Source: Petrolisthes cinctipes (taxonomy: Eukaryota > Arthropoda > Malacostraca > Decapoda > Porcellanidae). From it: a stretch of 64,000 nt of DNA. The stretch is taken from the NCBI GenBank assembly GCA_033782935.1, contig JAWQEG010000729.1:241001-305000 (forward strand), given 5' to 3'. The notes beneath the pieces are model-generated. The model worked only from the letters and a program-made list of their open reading frames with translations, was not told the DNA's origin and did no database searches. Positions 46,295 through 57,570 of this stretch are shown here, piece by piece; position 1 is the first letter of the stretch, and every line of letters starts with the position of its first letter. Both the position numbers and the translations under genes were made by a program.

Positions 46295-47216
46295 CTAAGA
46301 GTATTTAGCCTTCTTATTCTTTGGAGGAGTACCTCCACCACCGGGCCTCGATCGGCGGTTGTCGATGGACACCTCCATGTTCCCTTCGGAGGAGCGAGAT
46401 CTGTTCGCTCCTCTCACGGGGGTAGGCTGGGCCATCACGTGAGAGTTGGGTTGCTTCGTGAGGCGAGTCATATTGAATTCATTCTTACGGTTCTTCTTGC
46501 CATTCTGTTTCGGAGAAGTAGTAATAACATCAGAGTACAGCAGTGAAGATACATCAGGGGTTGAAGAGATAGATTGAGGGTTGCAGGAAACATGTTCATT
46601 AGAAAAAGATGAAGCAGAGGGGGTTGGGTCAGAAATCTTAGAGAAAATCTCAGAAAGTGGTGGTAGTCCAGGAACAGGTTCAGTCTGCATACAGATTGTC
46701 TTTATCACGGGTCGGGCCTTCGCAACCGAAGCATAGGAAGTGTTAGGGGTCGGTGTTGTACGTGACGCCATAACGGTCTTCCTTGCCTCGAGATACGAGA
46801 CACTAGAAGTAGCCTTCACCGCACAGACCTCCTTCTCCACCTCCCACACGGGACATGCCCGAGAGGAAGGATTGGTACCAATGCAATTCACGCACTTCTC
46901 AACCTCAGAAGTACAATCTTTATCAGCATGATCCTGACTCGAACACTTCCCACAGACTGAGACAACAGAGCGGCGAAAATTCATTACCTGTCCAAATTTC
47001 TGGCACTTAAAACATCTCAAGGGGTTCAGAATAAACGGTCTTACGTTACAAATTTCATATCCAACTCGAATAGATTCAGGTAGTGAAGCTTTACCAAAAG
47101 TCAAAGTAACCGAAGCAGTCCTAACTCCCTCGCCATACTCCAAACGTAAATGCGACGTGCAGCAATGACATCCTGATCTCTCATTTCATGGACGATGTCT
47201 GTCTCCTCCATGTACT
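46295..47216 (-). pseudogene. LINE-B ORF1, C-terminal part (zinc knuckles)
   Basis: An open frame of 282 codons follows a frameshift near 47143; upstream codons (MEETDIVHEM, about 47205) continue to the XY junction. Knuckles: CFKC..., CGKCSSQDHADKDC and CVNC...ACP, then VEKEVCAVKA and SYLEARKTV, the I/Jockey ORF1 signature. The stop is at 46295, about 30 bp before the first ATG-like start of ORF2. Confidence 0.8.
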
Positions 47217-47826
47217 GTACAGCTGGTCACACTCCTGTGAGGCCCACCCAGCGTTGTCAACGTTGGCCGAGATAACCCCGAAACACTAGTTGTGAGCTCT
47301 GCTCGCTCGAACCATTCACTGGTGGGAGGGAGAAATAAGGAGGGATTTGAGGAGGGTAGGGGGGGTGCCTATACAAGAAAGGTGAGAAATTATTCTTGGG
47401 GAGGTGAAAAGTTAATTAAAGCTTTAATAAAAGTACGAAAATACACCCGGTTATCAATTATTTATATACCTATATTCGTGTCAATTATTAACATCATTAA
47501 AGGTAAGATTAACTTTTTCATATTATGATGTAACACAAAAACAACTGAGGTAACATTATTGTATACTATTTTCGTATAATATTTCATGGTTATTATCAAG
47601 CACTAAACGCTGAAAAATACTTACACAATAACTGAATAAGAATCATGAACCAGAATGCTCTTTATTAAATGAAGGAAATGTGAATACCTTCATTTCCCCC
47701 GTATCTACCTAACAGTTTATAATCGTGTCAAATATCAAGGCTCTCATTATCTCTCACGTGATAGCAACCTTGTAATAATAGCGTTTAATAATAGCTCGTT
47801 GTATTGAATATAGTGAACACGTGCTG
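47217..47826 (+). mobile_element. XY element without Ginger insertion (near-empty site paralogue)
   Basis: GTACAGCTGGTC to GGGGTGCCT (47370) continues directly into ATACAAGAAAGGTGAG. The Ginger-bearing copy has the 13.3-kb insert plus CCTG at this junction. A 4-bp difference (GCAT absent here) shows it is a related copy, not the literal pre-insertion allele. Confidence 0.85.
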
Positions 47827-48239
47827 TTTGGTAATTTACTTTAAATCCCTCAGTATTTCATCTGTTTCTAGGTAGCAATTTTTTTTATTTTGGCAGATAA
47901 TACATGTGAGCAGAGGCCATGGAGACAGCGTCTGGCACCCACAGGCTTGTCAACTGTATTTTTTTTTTTTTTTTTTGCACTAATTAGAGACTGAAGTTGA
48001 CTCTAGTCTCGTTAGCCCACATTAGTTTTGATACTCGAAGAGGATTATGAGTTGGTTGAAAACCACTAAACTGGTAAGGGTATTGAAGACTGAGTGTAGA
48101 AATATTCCCTCTCCAACATGTTGGCAGTCCTAATGACCTGAAGATGTGTAAGGTGGTGCAGTCAGTCAGTTCACAAGACAAAGTGTATATGAAAAGTCAC
48201 ACTGATCGCTCTGGGGTCAGGATAACCTGAGACGCGGCC
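47827..48239. other. Unassigned, with a T run at about 47960-47977
   Basis: No gene recognised. Confidence 0.4.
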
Positions 48240-48698
48240 ACCTCGTAGTGTCTTGAGAGGTTGTGAATGTAGATTTCCTCAATGGGTAACGTTTACTTCC
48301 CTTGTTTTCCGGCGTGCGAACAATCACTTTCCCCGTAGGGGGAAGTGAGTCATGATGGAACCCCCTCCCGCCCCTCTCCCCATAGGGGGTAGGGGTCCTG
48401 ACCCGGCTCAACCGTCGATAAGGCCTGAAAATGCTAAGTTTGTGACGTTTCGCGCATCTGGGACAACTCCTATAACAAGTGTCAACCCCTTCATTATTAA
48501 GAAAGTGATTGACTATTGTTGTGGTGAGGTGGACAAGGTCAAGAAATAGTCGAATGGATCCCTCCTTGTTAAGACGATTAATGCTGGCCAAATCAATGAT
48601 CTTTTGAAGATGACCAAGTTTCACTGTTACGATGTTGTTTGTTCGATTCCTGAGTCCATGAACTCGTGCAGGGGAGTTGTCTCCTGTAGGGAGTTCTT
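48240..48698 (+). pseudogene. LINE-B ORF1 N-terminal part on the plus strand (fragment D)
   Basis: Reads KFVTFRASGTTPITSVNPFI, then IKKVIDYCCGEVDKVKK, stop, NGSLLVKTINAGQINDLLKM, to NSCRGVVSCREFL. It corresponds to the part of ORF1 missing upstream of the copy C break. It ends at a GTAC (48699-48702) beside an XY terminus. Confidence 0.7.
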
Positions 48699-48779
48699 GT
48701 ACAGCTGGTCACACTCCCGTGAGGCCCACCCAGCGTTGTCAATGTTGGCCGAGATAACCCCGAAACACTAGTTGTGAGC
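48699..48779 (+). mobile_element. XY terminus fragment
   Basis: GTACAGCTGGTCACACTCC to CACTAGTTGTGAGCTC, then abrupt change to LINE-B copy B sequence. Confidence 0.8.
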
Positions 48780-50234
48780 TCATGGCGGCCTGAGCGCTTA
48801 GTCTTCTTGTGCCGCCCGCTGCCTGGCGAGTGGCTACCGGGGGACCTTTCCCGGTTATTGCGTCCGGAGACATCCATTGCTTCCTCATCAATGGTGAGTC
48901 TCCCAGACTCCACCAAGGAAGAACTATCCCTTCTCTCCCCCGATGAAGTGGGAGTAGAGTGTGTGCAAGAAAGTGACTTGTTTGGTTTAAGGGTGGTGTA
49001 TTTTACTTTGTCATACATGTCTGACTTCTTCTTTTGCTTCTCTGACGGCAAAGAAGCTGCAGCCTGAGAATAGGAGTTGGTAGATGGGGTAATAGTCTTA
49101 GAGGGGGTAATAATAGTAGGTGTAGAAATAGAGTGATCAGCCTGTTCGTTTGGCTCTGACTCAGTCTGAGTACTAATAGTACACATCACGGGTCGAGATA
49201 TCACCGCCGATGCATACGAGACATTGAGTGATGGAGTCGCTTGCGATCCCATCACCACCTTCCTCGCATCATAATAGGAGATACCCGCACTGCCTTCACC
49301 GAGCAGACCTCCTTCTCCAGTTTCCACTTGGGACAATCCCTCGAGGAAGTGGAGTGAGCACCCTTACAATGAAAGCAGGAGAGTTCCACTGATGTGTACT
49401 TTTCCTCAGGATGGCCAGGTGTCGCACACCTGCCACACGCTTGAGAAGAAGCCTTACAAGTTCTATTACCATGTCCATGAATCTGACAGTTCAAGCATCT
49501 AAGAGGGTTGGGGATAAGGGGTTTTACTTTAACAATTTCATAACCGATTTTGACAGTTTCAGGAGGTGAAACTTTGCCAAAAGTAAAAATAACTGTTGCA
49601 GTATTCTTCCTCATACCATCCTCTAAACGAGTTATAAATCTAGCATCAATTATATCTTGTGTCCTCATTTCCTCAAATTATTTCCGTCTCTTCCATCATC
49701 ATTAAATCCCTACAGGTGATTACTCCCCTGCAGGAATTCAATGTCAAGGGGTGTTCGAGTCTCGTATCGTCCGTCATTCCGTGGTTCGTTAGTTCGTGGT
49801 GGTGGTCGGTCATGGCCACCTCCTCCGCTGTACGGAGGAGGGGTTGGGAGGGAAGGAGGCATAGTGACCACTTCCCCCAAGGGTGGGGGGAAGTGGGAAG
49901 AGGAAAAGAAAACACCAGCAAGGGATTTTTACAAGCCATAATTAACTAATTTTTGAGATCAACCTCTCAACACACACAAAGGTGTTCAAAGACTGTGTTC
50001 AATTACACCCAGAGCTATCAGCGGGGAAGTCCACCATAGGTAGGAGGCAAAGTTGATCTCTGTATTAAGATATAGACACCAACTATATCTTCTACCAGCT
50101 ATGGAGGAAATGAATACTAGCTAAGCTTTGTCGTCACCAGAAGGGGAAAAAAATACTGCTGGTCCGGCAGGTCCTGGCAGCTAGATGAGAGCTCAAATCA
50201 TACGTCCTCTCTCTCCACGACCCAGTCTCAAAGT
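48780..50234 (-). mobile_element. LINE-B copy B, 5' part
   Basis: Colinear with copy A from the 5' boundary (about 50234, TTGAGACTGGGTCGTGGAGA) through ORF1. A deletion within ORF1 joins CTTGACATTG directly to AATTCCTGCAGG; copy A has about 250 bp there. It ends at 48780 against an XY fragment, so no ORF2 is attached. Confidence 0.8.
48785..49940 (-). pseudogene. LINE-B ORF1 (copy B), N-terminally deleted and frameshifted
   Basis: MACKNPLLVF (49939) is probably not the native start because it reads through UTR-like sequence. From NSCRGVITCRDL the protein continues to RTQDIIDARFITRLEDGMRK. The knuckles CGRCATPGHPEEKY (final Cys replaced by Tyr) and CFHCKGAHSTSSRDCP follow, then EKEVCSVKA. A frame change near 49255 precedes the Ser/Thr-rich, basic C-terminus ending GRHKKTKRSGRH. 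Confidence 0.75.
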
Positions 50235-50239
50235 CCGTT

Positions 50240-53200
50240 TTAATGCTTGCGTTTTGGATTTATTGTCTATCAACCAGTGGCATATAACCAAAGGTCTTTA
50301 AGCCAATGGTTCCATTTTATTATATCAATCTATATTTAGGTCATAAAGTTTTGTCTCGTTCAGAAAATTCATCAGTTTGTTTATAATATTCTTATCTGAT
50401 AGAATATTTTCGATGGTGAAAGCCATCTTTTTTCTTTAAAATATTTTTTAATGTTACTTCGTTGATTTTCATAATCTGTACAAAATATTATTAAATGATT
50501 TATCGACATTATTGATGTGCATGATGGGCACTCAGGGGGAAAATTTCTGTTAACATATGGTTCAAGATGTGTTAACCATGTGGCATTGACCCTGAGACAG
50601 GCCAACACCACCTCGTCCCTACGGCTATGCCATGATGACGTAGCCCAGGGTTCTATGACTTTTTTTTTTTATTATTTCTGATGTTTAATCTGGTCCACTG
50701 CCTTTGCCACAGGAGATGAATTCGAGACTTAATGAGGGAAACACCTGAGATCCGTACGGACTATGCTAAGGTCCAGATCAACAGTTGACCCGGCTAGTAT
50801 ATCAGCCTGTTCATTGCCATAGATATCATAATGTGAAGGTACCCATATTAGCTTGATTGATTTATTGGCACAAAACAGCTTACTAATGATATTACCCTGT
50901 ATTTCGTTGTTAGTTGTATTTAAAGATTTAATAGCTTGAAGTGAACTTAATGAATCAGTAAAAATAACTATCCTATCATGGGTTGTCAAAAGGGCAAAAT
51001 CCAAAGCTTTATTAATAGCAAAAAGTTCTGCAATAAAAATAGATGTATGATTCGGCAGTCTGAATCTTAACTGACATTCAGTCGACCACACACCTACACC
51101 CACACATTCATCCGTCTTGGAGCCGTCGATATACAGATGGAAATATGAAAAATGTTTAACAATTATCTCACAAACCCCTGGTGTACCTCCACCTCCGGCA
51201 CCCGGGAATTAACCCCTGGCAGCCAGGAATCCATAAAAGTGAAGGGGGTGTTACCCAGGGTGCAATGTTTACTAAAACCAGGGAATCGATTGTTGATAAT
51301 TCTATACCGACACACTCTACGAGGTCGTGGAGTCTTGCTCTGAGAGACCTCACGCCAGTGCCCTCATGGGCCATGCGATGCCCAGGCGGATAACTCGGCC
51401 CTTCCAGGGGGCCTATTGCCATGGCCCCCTGGCTGCAAATGCATCACCAAGGCATTACTGGGAGGATGACTCGGCTCCCTGGATTTCTTAGCACAGTATA
51501 CTAGAAGTTGTTGATCTCTTCTCAAACGGAGGAGAGGCACTTGTGACTCCACCTCTAGACGCTTGATTCGAGTGCAACGTAGGGCTCCAAGACACACACG
51601 CAAACACGCATTCTGCACAACATCCAAACCTTTCAACACAGACTCAGATGCCGAACCATACACTATTGACCCATAGTCTACTCTAGATCTAATCGGGGCT
51701 TTATATAGCATTAGCAATGACTTCCTATCTGCTCCCCATTTGGTACCAGAAATGCACTTCAGCAAATTGAGTGCTTTTAAGCATTTAATTTTTAACTGAC
51801 TGACATGGACTCGCCATGTCAGTCGACTGTCAAAATGCAGTCCAAGAAATTTAGTTGAATTTAGAATAGGTAGGGGGTTGTCACCCATAGTCAGCCGGAT
51901 GTCTGGCTTCTTCCTATGAGTGAAAATCACCCCTACACTCTTTCTTATTGAAAACTTAAAACCCCACTGGAGGCCCCAATTGTGAATCAAATCCAGTGCC
52001 AATTGGATCCGAGTTGCCGAAAACTCTGCATTACAGCTGGAGTGCCATATCGCACAGTCATCGTCGTACAGTGAGTATTTAAGATTTCGAGGAGGAGCTG
52101 GTAGAATGTCACTGATCATACATAGAAATAAGGTCGGAGACAGAACACTCCCCTGGGGCACCCCATATGGTTGAACAAATATGTCCGAGAAAGTGACTGT
52201 GTCCGAAAATAGCTTGACAGACAATGTTCTGTCAGAAATGAAGTTTTTAACAAAAAAGGGCAGGTTACCGCGTAATCCCATCGCATATAGTTCCCTGAGG
52301 AGGCCATGTCACCACGTAATGTCGTAGGCTTTTTCAATATCTATAAATACTGCAATCAAAAGATGTTCTTTGGCAAATGCCTCTTGAATTTGAACTTCCA
52401 GGTTTACTAGCTGATCAAGCGTCTGGCAAATTCTTGGAATTTTAAAAATGCAATAGCCTACGATTAACAATTCGTTCCATGACCTTGCATAAGTAACTTG
52501 TGAGCGCAATAGGGCGATACAATGAAGTCGATCTGGGGTCCCCCCCTCCCTTCGGTATGGGAATGACATGTGAAAAGTGCCACGAGTTTGGAAAGGTGTG
52601 ACCCCTCCAAATCTCGTTGAACACCTGCAACAACTTGATCATGGAACTATGATCAATATGCTTTATCATCTCATACCGAATCACATCGGGTCCTGGGGAT
52701 GTCCCACTACAGGCTCCTAGGGCTTGGACAAGATCATGCAATGTTAGATCACTGTTGTAATCTAATTCATCTCCTGTGGCAAAGTCAATATGCTGCAGCT
52801 CTGATGCTTTCTTTATGGGCAGGAAAGCTGGATGGTAATTTTCAGAGCTGCTAGCAAAAGAGAACTGTCATAGTTGATGTTAGTAAAAGTAATGTTGGTA
52901 ATTTTATTAGATGTTTTTTTCTTATTTAATTTTCTTACAGTGGACCAGACTTGGGAAATTGATGTTTCACTGTTTATACTAGAGACAAAGCATCGCCAGG
53001 AGTCTCGTTTGGCTTGTCTGATGGTTCGACGAGCCCTAGCTCTCGCAAGTTTATATTTGCGAAAGTTCTCATCACTAATGTGATTTTTGAAAAGCCTGTA
53101 GGCTCTATTCCTCTCACACAGTACCCTGCGGCAATCTGGCGTCCACCATGGAACTCTATGCTTTGCGCTATCTATCGAAATCTTAGGAATTGTTGCCATT

Positions 53201-54360
53201 TCGGCTTTGAGGATATTATCTTGTATATTATTTACTTAATCATCAATGGTTTCTCCAACAATTTCAATATTGACACCCTTTGTGAAGGACACCCAGTCTG
53301 CTTATTTTACGTTAAATTTAGGTGCTGAAGGCTCTTTAATAGTGTCGCTTTTAAATTTAATCAAAATAGGAAAATGGTCGCTTCCCAATGAGTCATCAAT
53401 GCGTAGCCACTGGCAAGAGGCTGCAATTGATGGGGAGACCAGAGATAGGTCAAGGACGCTAAAATTACCAGTATTATCATCAACTCTCGTGGGACTACCG
53501 TCGTTCAGAAGAACCAAATTGGAATAACTGATTAGCCTAGCCACATGTTCCCCCTTTCTATCATCCTGCAGGGAACCCCATAACGTATGATGAGCATTAA
53601 AATCTCCTAAAATTAATTTTCTACAGGGCAGACTGTCCTGTAGATCAAAAACATCATCATAAGTTACTGTATCAGGAGGACAGTAGACAGAACAGATAGT
53701 CAGATAGGTGCCACCGAATTTTACTCTGCAAGCGACACTTTCCAGAGGAAAATTACTGGGCACATCAGTGAAAGGGAGGTTATGGCGGATGTAGATTGCC
53801 ACTCCACCTCCACCCCTCCCCCCACGGTCCCTCCTAATTAACCTGTAGTTTCGAAGCTGAACAACCTCGTCTTCGACTTGGTCGTTCAGACGAGTTTCCT
53901 GAAGGGCATTAATATCGGCAGCGTAAGAACAAGCGAAAAGTTTGAGTTCATTTAATCTAGCTCTAGGTCTTCGACAGTTCCATTGGAGTATGGTTAGCGC
54001 GAAGATTATCGCTGTTTGTGGTTTTTTTTGGAGCCTCCCTCGGGATGGTTTCGCGATGGTAGCCTCCATCGCCTGTTCTTCTCCATGAGGTACAGAGCCA
54101 GTCCTCGAACGGCTCGTCTCGCGACGAGCCGGACGACTCCCGGATGTAGGCTTCATGGGAGTCACCTGAGTGAGAACATGAGATCTTGAAGCTGATACGG
54201 TATCATCAGCCTTGTGGTGTTTCTTTTGCTGGGTTGATTCTCAACAATGTCTTCTAATTTCTTTGTCAAATTTTCTACTTGAAGCATTAATTTGCTTAAT
54301 TGATCTTTTAATTCTTTAATTTCTTTTTCTTTGTGTTCATCTCACCACACAAAGGCAAAG
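50240..54360 (-). mobile_element. LINE-C copy, related to LINE-B, decayed
   Basis: Minus-strand order: coiled-coil ORF1 tail (about 54360-54170), ORF2 (54165 to about 50340) and a short 3' region next to LINE-B copy B. Protein motifs are clearly related to LINE-B ORF2 but much diverged. Confidence 0.8.
50340..54165 (-). pseudogene. LINE-C ORF2 (EN-RT-RNase H), multiply frameshifted
   Basis: The endonuclease has TILQWNCRRPRARLNELK (about 53995), INALQETRL, LILGDFNAHHTLWGS and SLGSDHFPIL, open for 287 codons. RT: HVIPIPKGGGD, RPIALTSYLCKVMERIV, AVFIDIEKAYD, GVPQGSVLSPTLF and a variant active-site box YDDD (LYDDDCAIWHS, about 52050) where the relatives have YADD. RNase H: GVGVWSTECQLRF, AELFAINKALDFA, IFTDSLSSL and WVPSHYD (51103-50729). 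A C-terminal CPSC..INHLIIFC finger is near 50540. Each block lies in a different frame, so it is inactive. Confidence 0.85.
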
Positions 54361-54389
54361 ATACTTTTGAGCGGGTAGACATACTAATC

Positions 54390-54536
<147 letters not shown>

Positions 54537-54617
54537 AAAGATAAATTTATAAACCTAGCACATCTTTACTGTGTAATTCTAGTGATACTTTTTGGATTAC
54601 ATTTGTTTTATATTTGT

Positions 54618-54921
54618 GAGGTACTGTATGTAAGTTTCAAACCCAAGGCGTACCTAAGAAGCATTCATTATATTAGTTTCGGTATTTACCGTTATTACCG
54701 ATTATCTTTGCGAGGTTTCGGAAGTTTCCAAGCCAAAGCGTACCTAACAAGCACATGTTATATTAGTTTTGTGTTTTATCGCTATTAGCGTTTTTATTGG
54801 CGAGGTACGGAAATTTCCTACCCCAAGGCGTGCCTAACAAGCACATGGTATATTAGTTTTGTGTTTTATCGCTATTAGCCTTTTTTAGTGGCGAGGTACG
54901 GAAATTTCCTACCCCAAGGCG
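54618..54921. repeat. Tandem repeat, 90-94-bp period, about 3.3 units
   Basis: GAGGT(A/T)-starting units begin at 54618, 54712, 54802 and 54893, each with AAGGCGT(A/G)CCTAA and TATATTAGTTT blocks. The two right-hand units are nearly identical and the left one is most diverged. Confidence 0.9.
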
Positions 54922-54954
54922 TGTTAATCCTGTACCCTTCCAATTCAATACCTG

Positions 54955-55075
54955 ACCTCACCTCACCTCGCCCCCAACCCTTCACCTCACCTCACCTCAC
55001 ATAAGGCTACTCTACCTAAGCCCAACCGTCCTTTATCTCTCACCTCACTTCATCCCAACCCTACCTTCACAAGGT
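54955..55075. repeat. CCTCA-rich low-complexity tract
   Basis: Repeated CACCTCACCTCACCTC phrases, C-rich on the plus strand. Confidence 0.7.
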
Positions 55076-55105
55076 CAGACCTCTCCCCCCTCAATCCTCT
55101 CCAAT

Positions 55106-55294
55106 ATGGCACCTCAACATACATGTAGTATATGTACGGGAAGGTTCGGACCTTCAATATTTGAAAACATAGACGAACTAATTTGTCGATTCTGCCGGAT
55201 ACGAGACGAATTAAATGAAAAATTAAACAATAATATATATAATAAAACAATATATATATATTTTTTTTATATATATATTTTTTTCTATATATAA
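55106..55294 (+). CDS. Short CxxC..CxxC open frame, possible LINE ORF1 N-terminus
   Basis: MAPQHTCSICTGRFG, then ICRFCRIRDELNEKL, about 44 residues of ordinary composition before the frame enters AT-rich low complexity. The paired CxxC motifs suggest a zinc ribbon followed by a helix. The adjacent LINE-C minus-strand ORF1 tail is also coiled coil, so this may be a displaced ORF1 start; I cannot confirm it. Not a convincing stand-alone gene. Confidence 0.3.
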   Translation: MAPQHTCSICTGRFGPSIFENIDELICRFCRIRDELNEKLNNNIYNKTIYIYFFYIYIFFYI

Positions 55295-55640
55295 TTTTTT
55301 TTATAATTTGTTTTATATATTTGTTTTTATTTTTGTATATAAAAATTTAATTTTACATAATTTTTTTATATAATTTTATTTATATATATTTTTTTTATAT
55401 AACATTTTTTTATATAAATTTTTTTATATAAAAATGAAATTTTATATAAATTTTGTTTTATATATATTTTTTTTTTATAAATCTATTTTTATATATATTT
55501 TTTTATTTGTTTATATAATTTTTTTTATATAAAAAAAAATTATATAATTTTTTTTTATATAATTTTTTTTTTTATAATTTTCTTTTTATATAATTTGTTT
55601 TGTTATATAAAATTTTTGTTTATATATACATTTTTTTTCA
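55225..55640. repeat. AT-only low-complexity array
   Basis: Degenerate TATATAATTTTTTTTATATA-type units, almost free of G and C for about 400 bp. Confidence 0.85.
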
Positions 55641-56398
55641 TTAAGCTATTTACCTCCTCACCCTCGCCTCAAATCATCATATTTCCACCTACGTTAATGC
55701 AGTATGCACTTCTTTAAACCCGGGGTCTTCAAACTACGGGTCCCGAATTCCTCCAAATTGGGTCGCAGGCTCACAAAAATAAATACATGAATAAAATAGA
55801 ATAATAACGTTCGTGACAATAAAAGAAATATGAAGTTCATACATGAATCCACCTAACATATTTTTATAATCGAATATTCATATATTTAATTATCAATAAA
55901 ACAAAATCATTGCACAAATATTAGCCTTCTTGAGAGAGAATGAGAAAGAGAGAGGGAGGGGTAGGTGAGGCAGTGTTTATATTTCTGGTTAGAATGCCTT
56001 TTAATCATAAATATTATTAATTTTCAGTTTCTGGCCTTGTATGTTCTTAGGTTGATAATTCTGGTCATTTGTAAAAGATCTTTCTAAATGGGTCGCGAGA
56101 ATGATGTCATAGTAAAAACTGGGTCACGATTAAAAAAGTTTGAAGAACCCTGCTTTATACTATTGGTGATTCGATACCGTTCACAGTGTATGCTTCATTC
56201 ATTCCTCCTGACACACGTCTTCTCTACCTGATCATTCGTTACCCTCCCACATTACCTCCTATATAGCCCCGCCCACATTTCTTTCCTCCTCTCCCACTAA
56301 CATCCCCCCTCCCTCCACCTGCAACTGTTACCAGATCCCACGAGGCCCAAACCAAGTCGCTGATGGATGGGGTGTGGACCATTGATCTGTCCGGTGCT
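55630..56398. mobile_element. P element single arm with hAT-type MITE, inserted in a Mutator-like gene
   Basis: Colinear with the right arm of P in LINE-A copy 2, ending CCATTGATCTGTCCGG..GCT followed by GTAC (56399-56402). The hAT-type MITE occupies 55730-56152, flanked by CTTTAAAC and CTTTATAC. The short block CATTAAGCTATTTACC at the inner edge also occurs in the P spacer at 16189, so an internal deletion removed the rest. Confidence 0.8.
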
Positions 56399-56402
56399 GT
56401 AC

Positions 56403-57209
56403 CTGGCAATTCAACAGCTGAGTCCCTATGATGTTCCTGTACAGAAGGAGGAGTGCATCAACCACGTAAGCAAGAGGCTTGGAACCAGACTACGAAAATT
56501 GAAGAAGGAGATGACTACCACTGTTACCTCCAAGACTGGTAAGGAAATGAAGAAGAATGTGTTGGGTGGAGCCGGCCAGTTGACTGATAACGTCATCAAC
56601 AAATTGACCAGGTACTTTGGTAAAGCTATTCGTGGAAACAAGGACAAGCCCAACACATCAACTCATGAAATAAGGAAGAACATCCTTGCCTCCTACTTTC
56701 ACGCCTCCTCTACATATGACAGACCTATACACAAACACTACCCTCCAGGTGTCAATTTATGGTGCTTTTATAAAAGAGGTGAATCGGACAAGACCAAACC
56801 TTGCAGACGACACAGTGATAAACCACCATACTTGTCAAAGATACCCTATGAACATCGTCAAGCCATCATGAAGGTGTATATGGATCTCACAACTGAAGAG
56901 CTACTCAAACGATGTATGAAGAGTCGGACCCAAAACTCAAACGAAAGTATTCACTCAAAGTTGTTGATGAAAGTAGCAAAACACAAATTTGGTGGCCTGC
57001 GCAGGGTGAACTTTGTGCCCCAGGTGGTAGTTATGGAGCACAACTTTGGGTATGAGGCATCCTACTTTCCAAGCCTACTAGGGTTCAACACTACGTTGTC
57101 CAAGTCTGTCAACCTCAAGAGTCTCCAAGATGAGTGCAGAAGATCAAATACCACGAAGACAAGTAGACATAGTAAGAAGGGACAAGAGTACACAAGAGAG
57201 AGATTTTAA
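56403..57209 (+). pseudogene. Mutator-like transposase C-terminal fragment
   Basis: Open for about 268 codons after the P junction; the upstream reading frame belongs to P, so there is no native start. Recognisable blocks are LTDNVINKLTRYFGKAIRGN, ILASYFHASS, HYPPGVNLWCFYKRGES, LLKRCMKSRTQNSNESIHSK and VMEHNFGYEASYF. This is the pattern I know from the C-terminal half of Mutator-like transposase-domain proteins common in invertebrate genomes (family from memory, not searched). The catalytic N-terminal half is absent. It ends just before a (GA)n tract. Confidence 0.65.
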
Positions 57210-57212
57210 CTG

Positions 57213-57279
<67 letters not shown>
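57213..57279. repeat. (GA)n microsatellite
   Basis: About 67-bp uninterrupted GA run; A-rich sequence follows to about 57415. Confidence 0.95.
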
Positions 57280-57283
<4 letters not shown>

Positions 57284-57429
57284 ACTGGCGTGAAAGAGAG
57301 GTGCATGGAAGAGATAAGTGTGTGAAAGCTATAAAAAAAATAAAAAAATAAAAAAGTAAAATTAAAAATAAATAAATAAATAAAAATAAAAAAGAACAAA
57401 AAATAAAAACCAATACAAAACCAATGCCA

Positions 57430-57570
57430 TGTCAATCCTATTTCCCGGTAACACTGAGTTATCGGACTCATAACCGAGAGTCCTTTAGGGGATACCATGG
57501 TCGGATATTGCTTGCAGTGCTGCAGGTAGTACGTCAAGGGTTTTTGCGCCCCTTCCGTCCCTTTCACTTC
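57430..57570. repeat. Diverged short interspersed repeat related to a P-internal segment
   Basis: TCAAGGGTTTTTGCGCCCCT and surrounding sequence resemble TTAAGGGTTTTGGCGCCCCT at about 15930 and its inverted copy near 16720 inside P. Possibly a SINE body shared by both. Confidence 0.5.

Larger units (their letters stand above)
42491..47216 (-). mobile_element. LINE-B-type copy C, nearly complete but decayed
   Basis: Minus-strand order: ORF1 C-terminal two thirds (47216 to 46295), ORF2 (46264 to 42591) and an AT-rich 3' UTR. The 5' end is cut at a GTAC by an XY terminus. ORF2 is split into many frames. The residues differ enough from copies A and B to be a separate subfamily. Confidence 0.8.

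Noticed and set aside
42015..47826. LTR retrotransposon suggested by direct repeats around LINE-B copy C
   Set aside because: The repeats are parts of two XY elements; inside is a non-LTR ORF1/ORF2 with no protease or LTR-type integrase.
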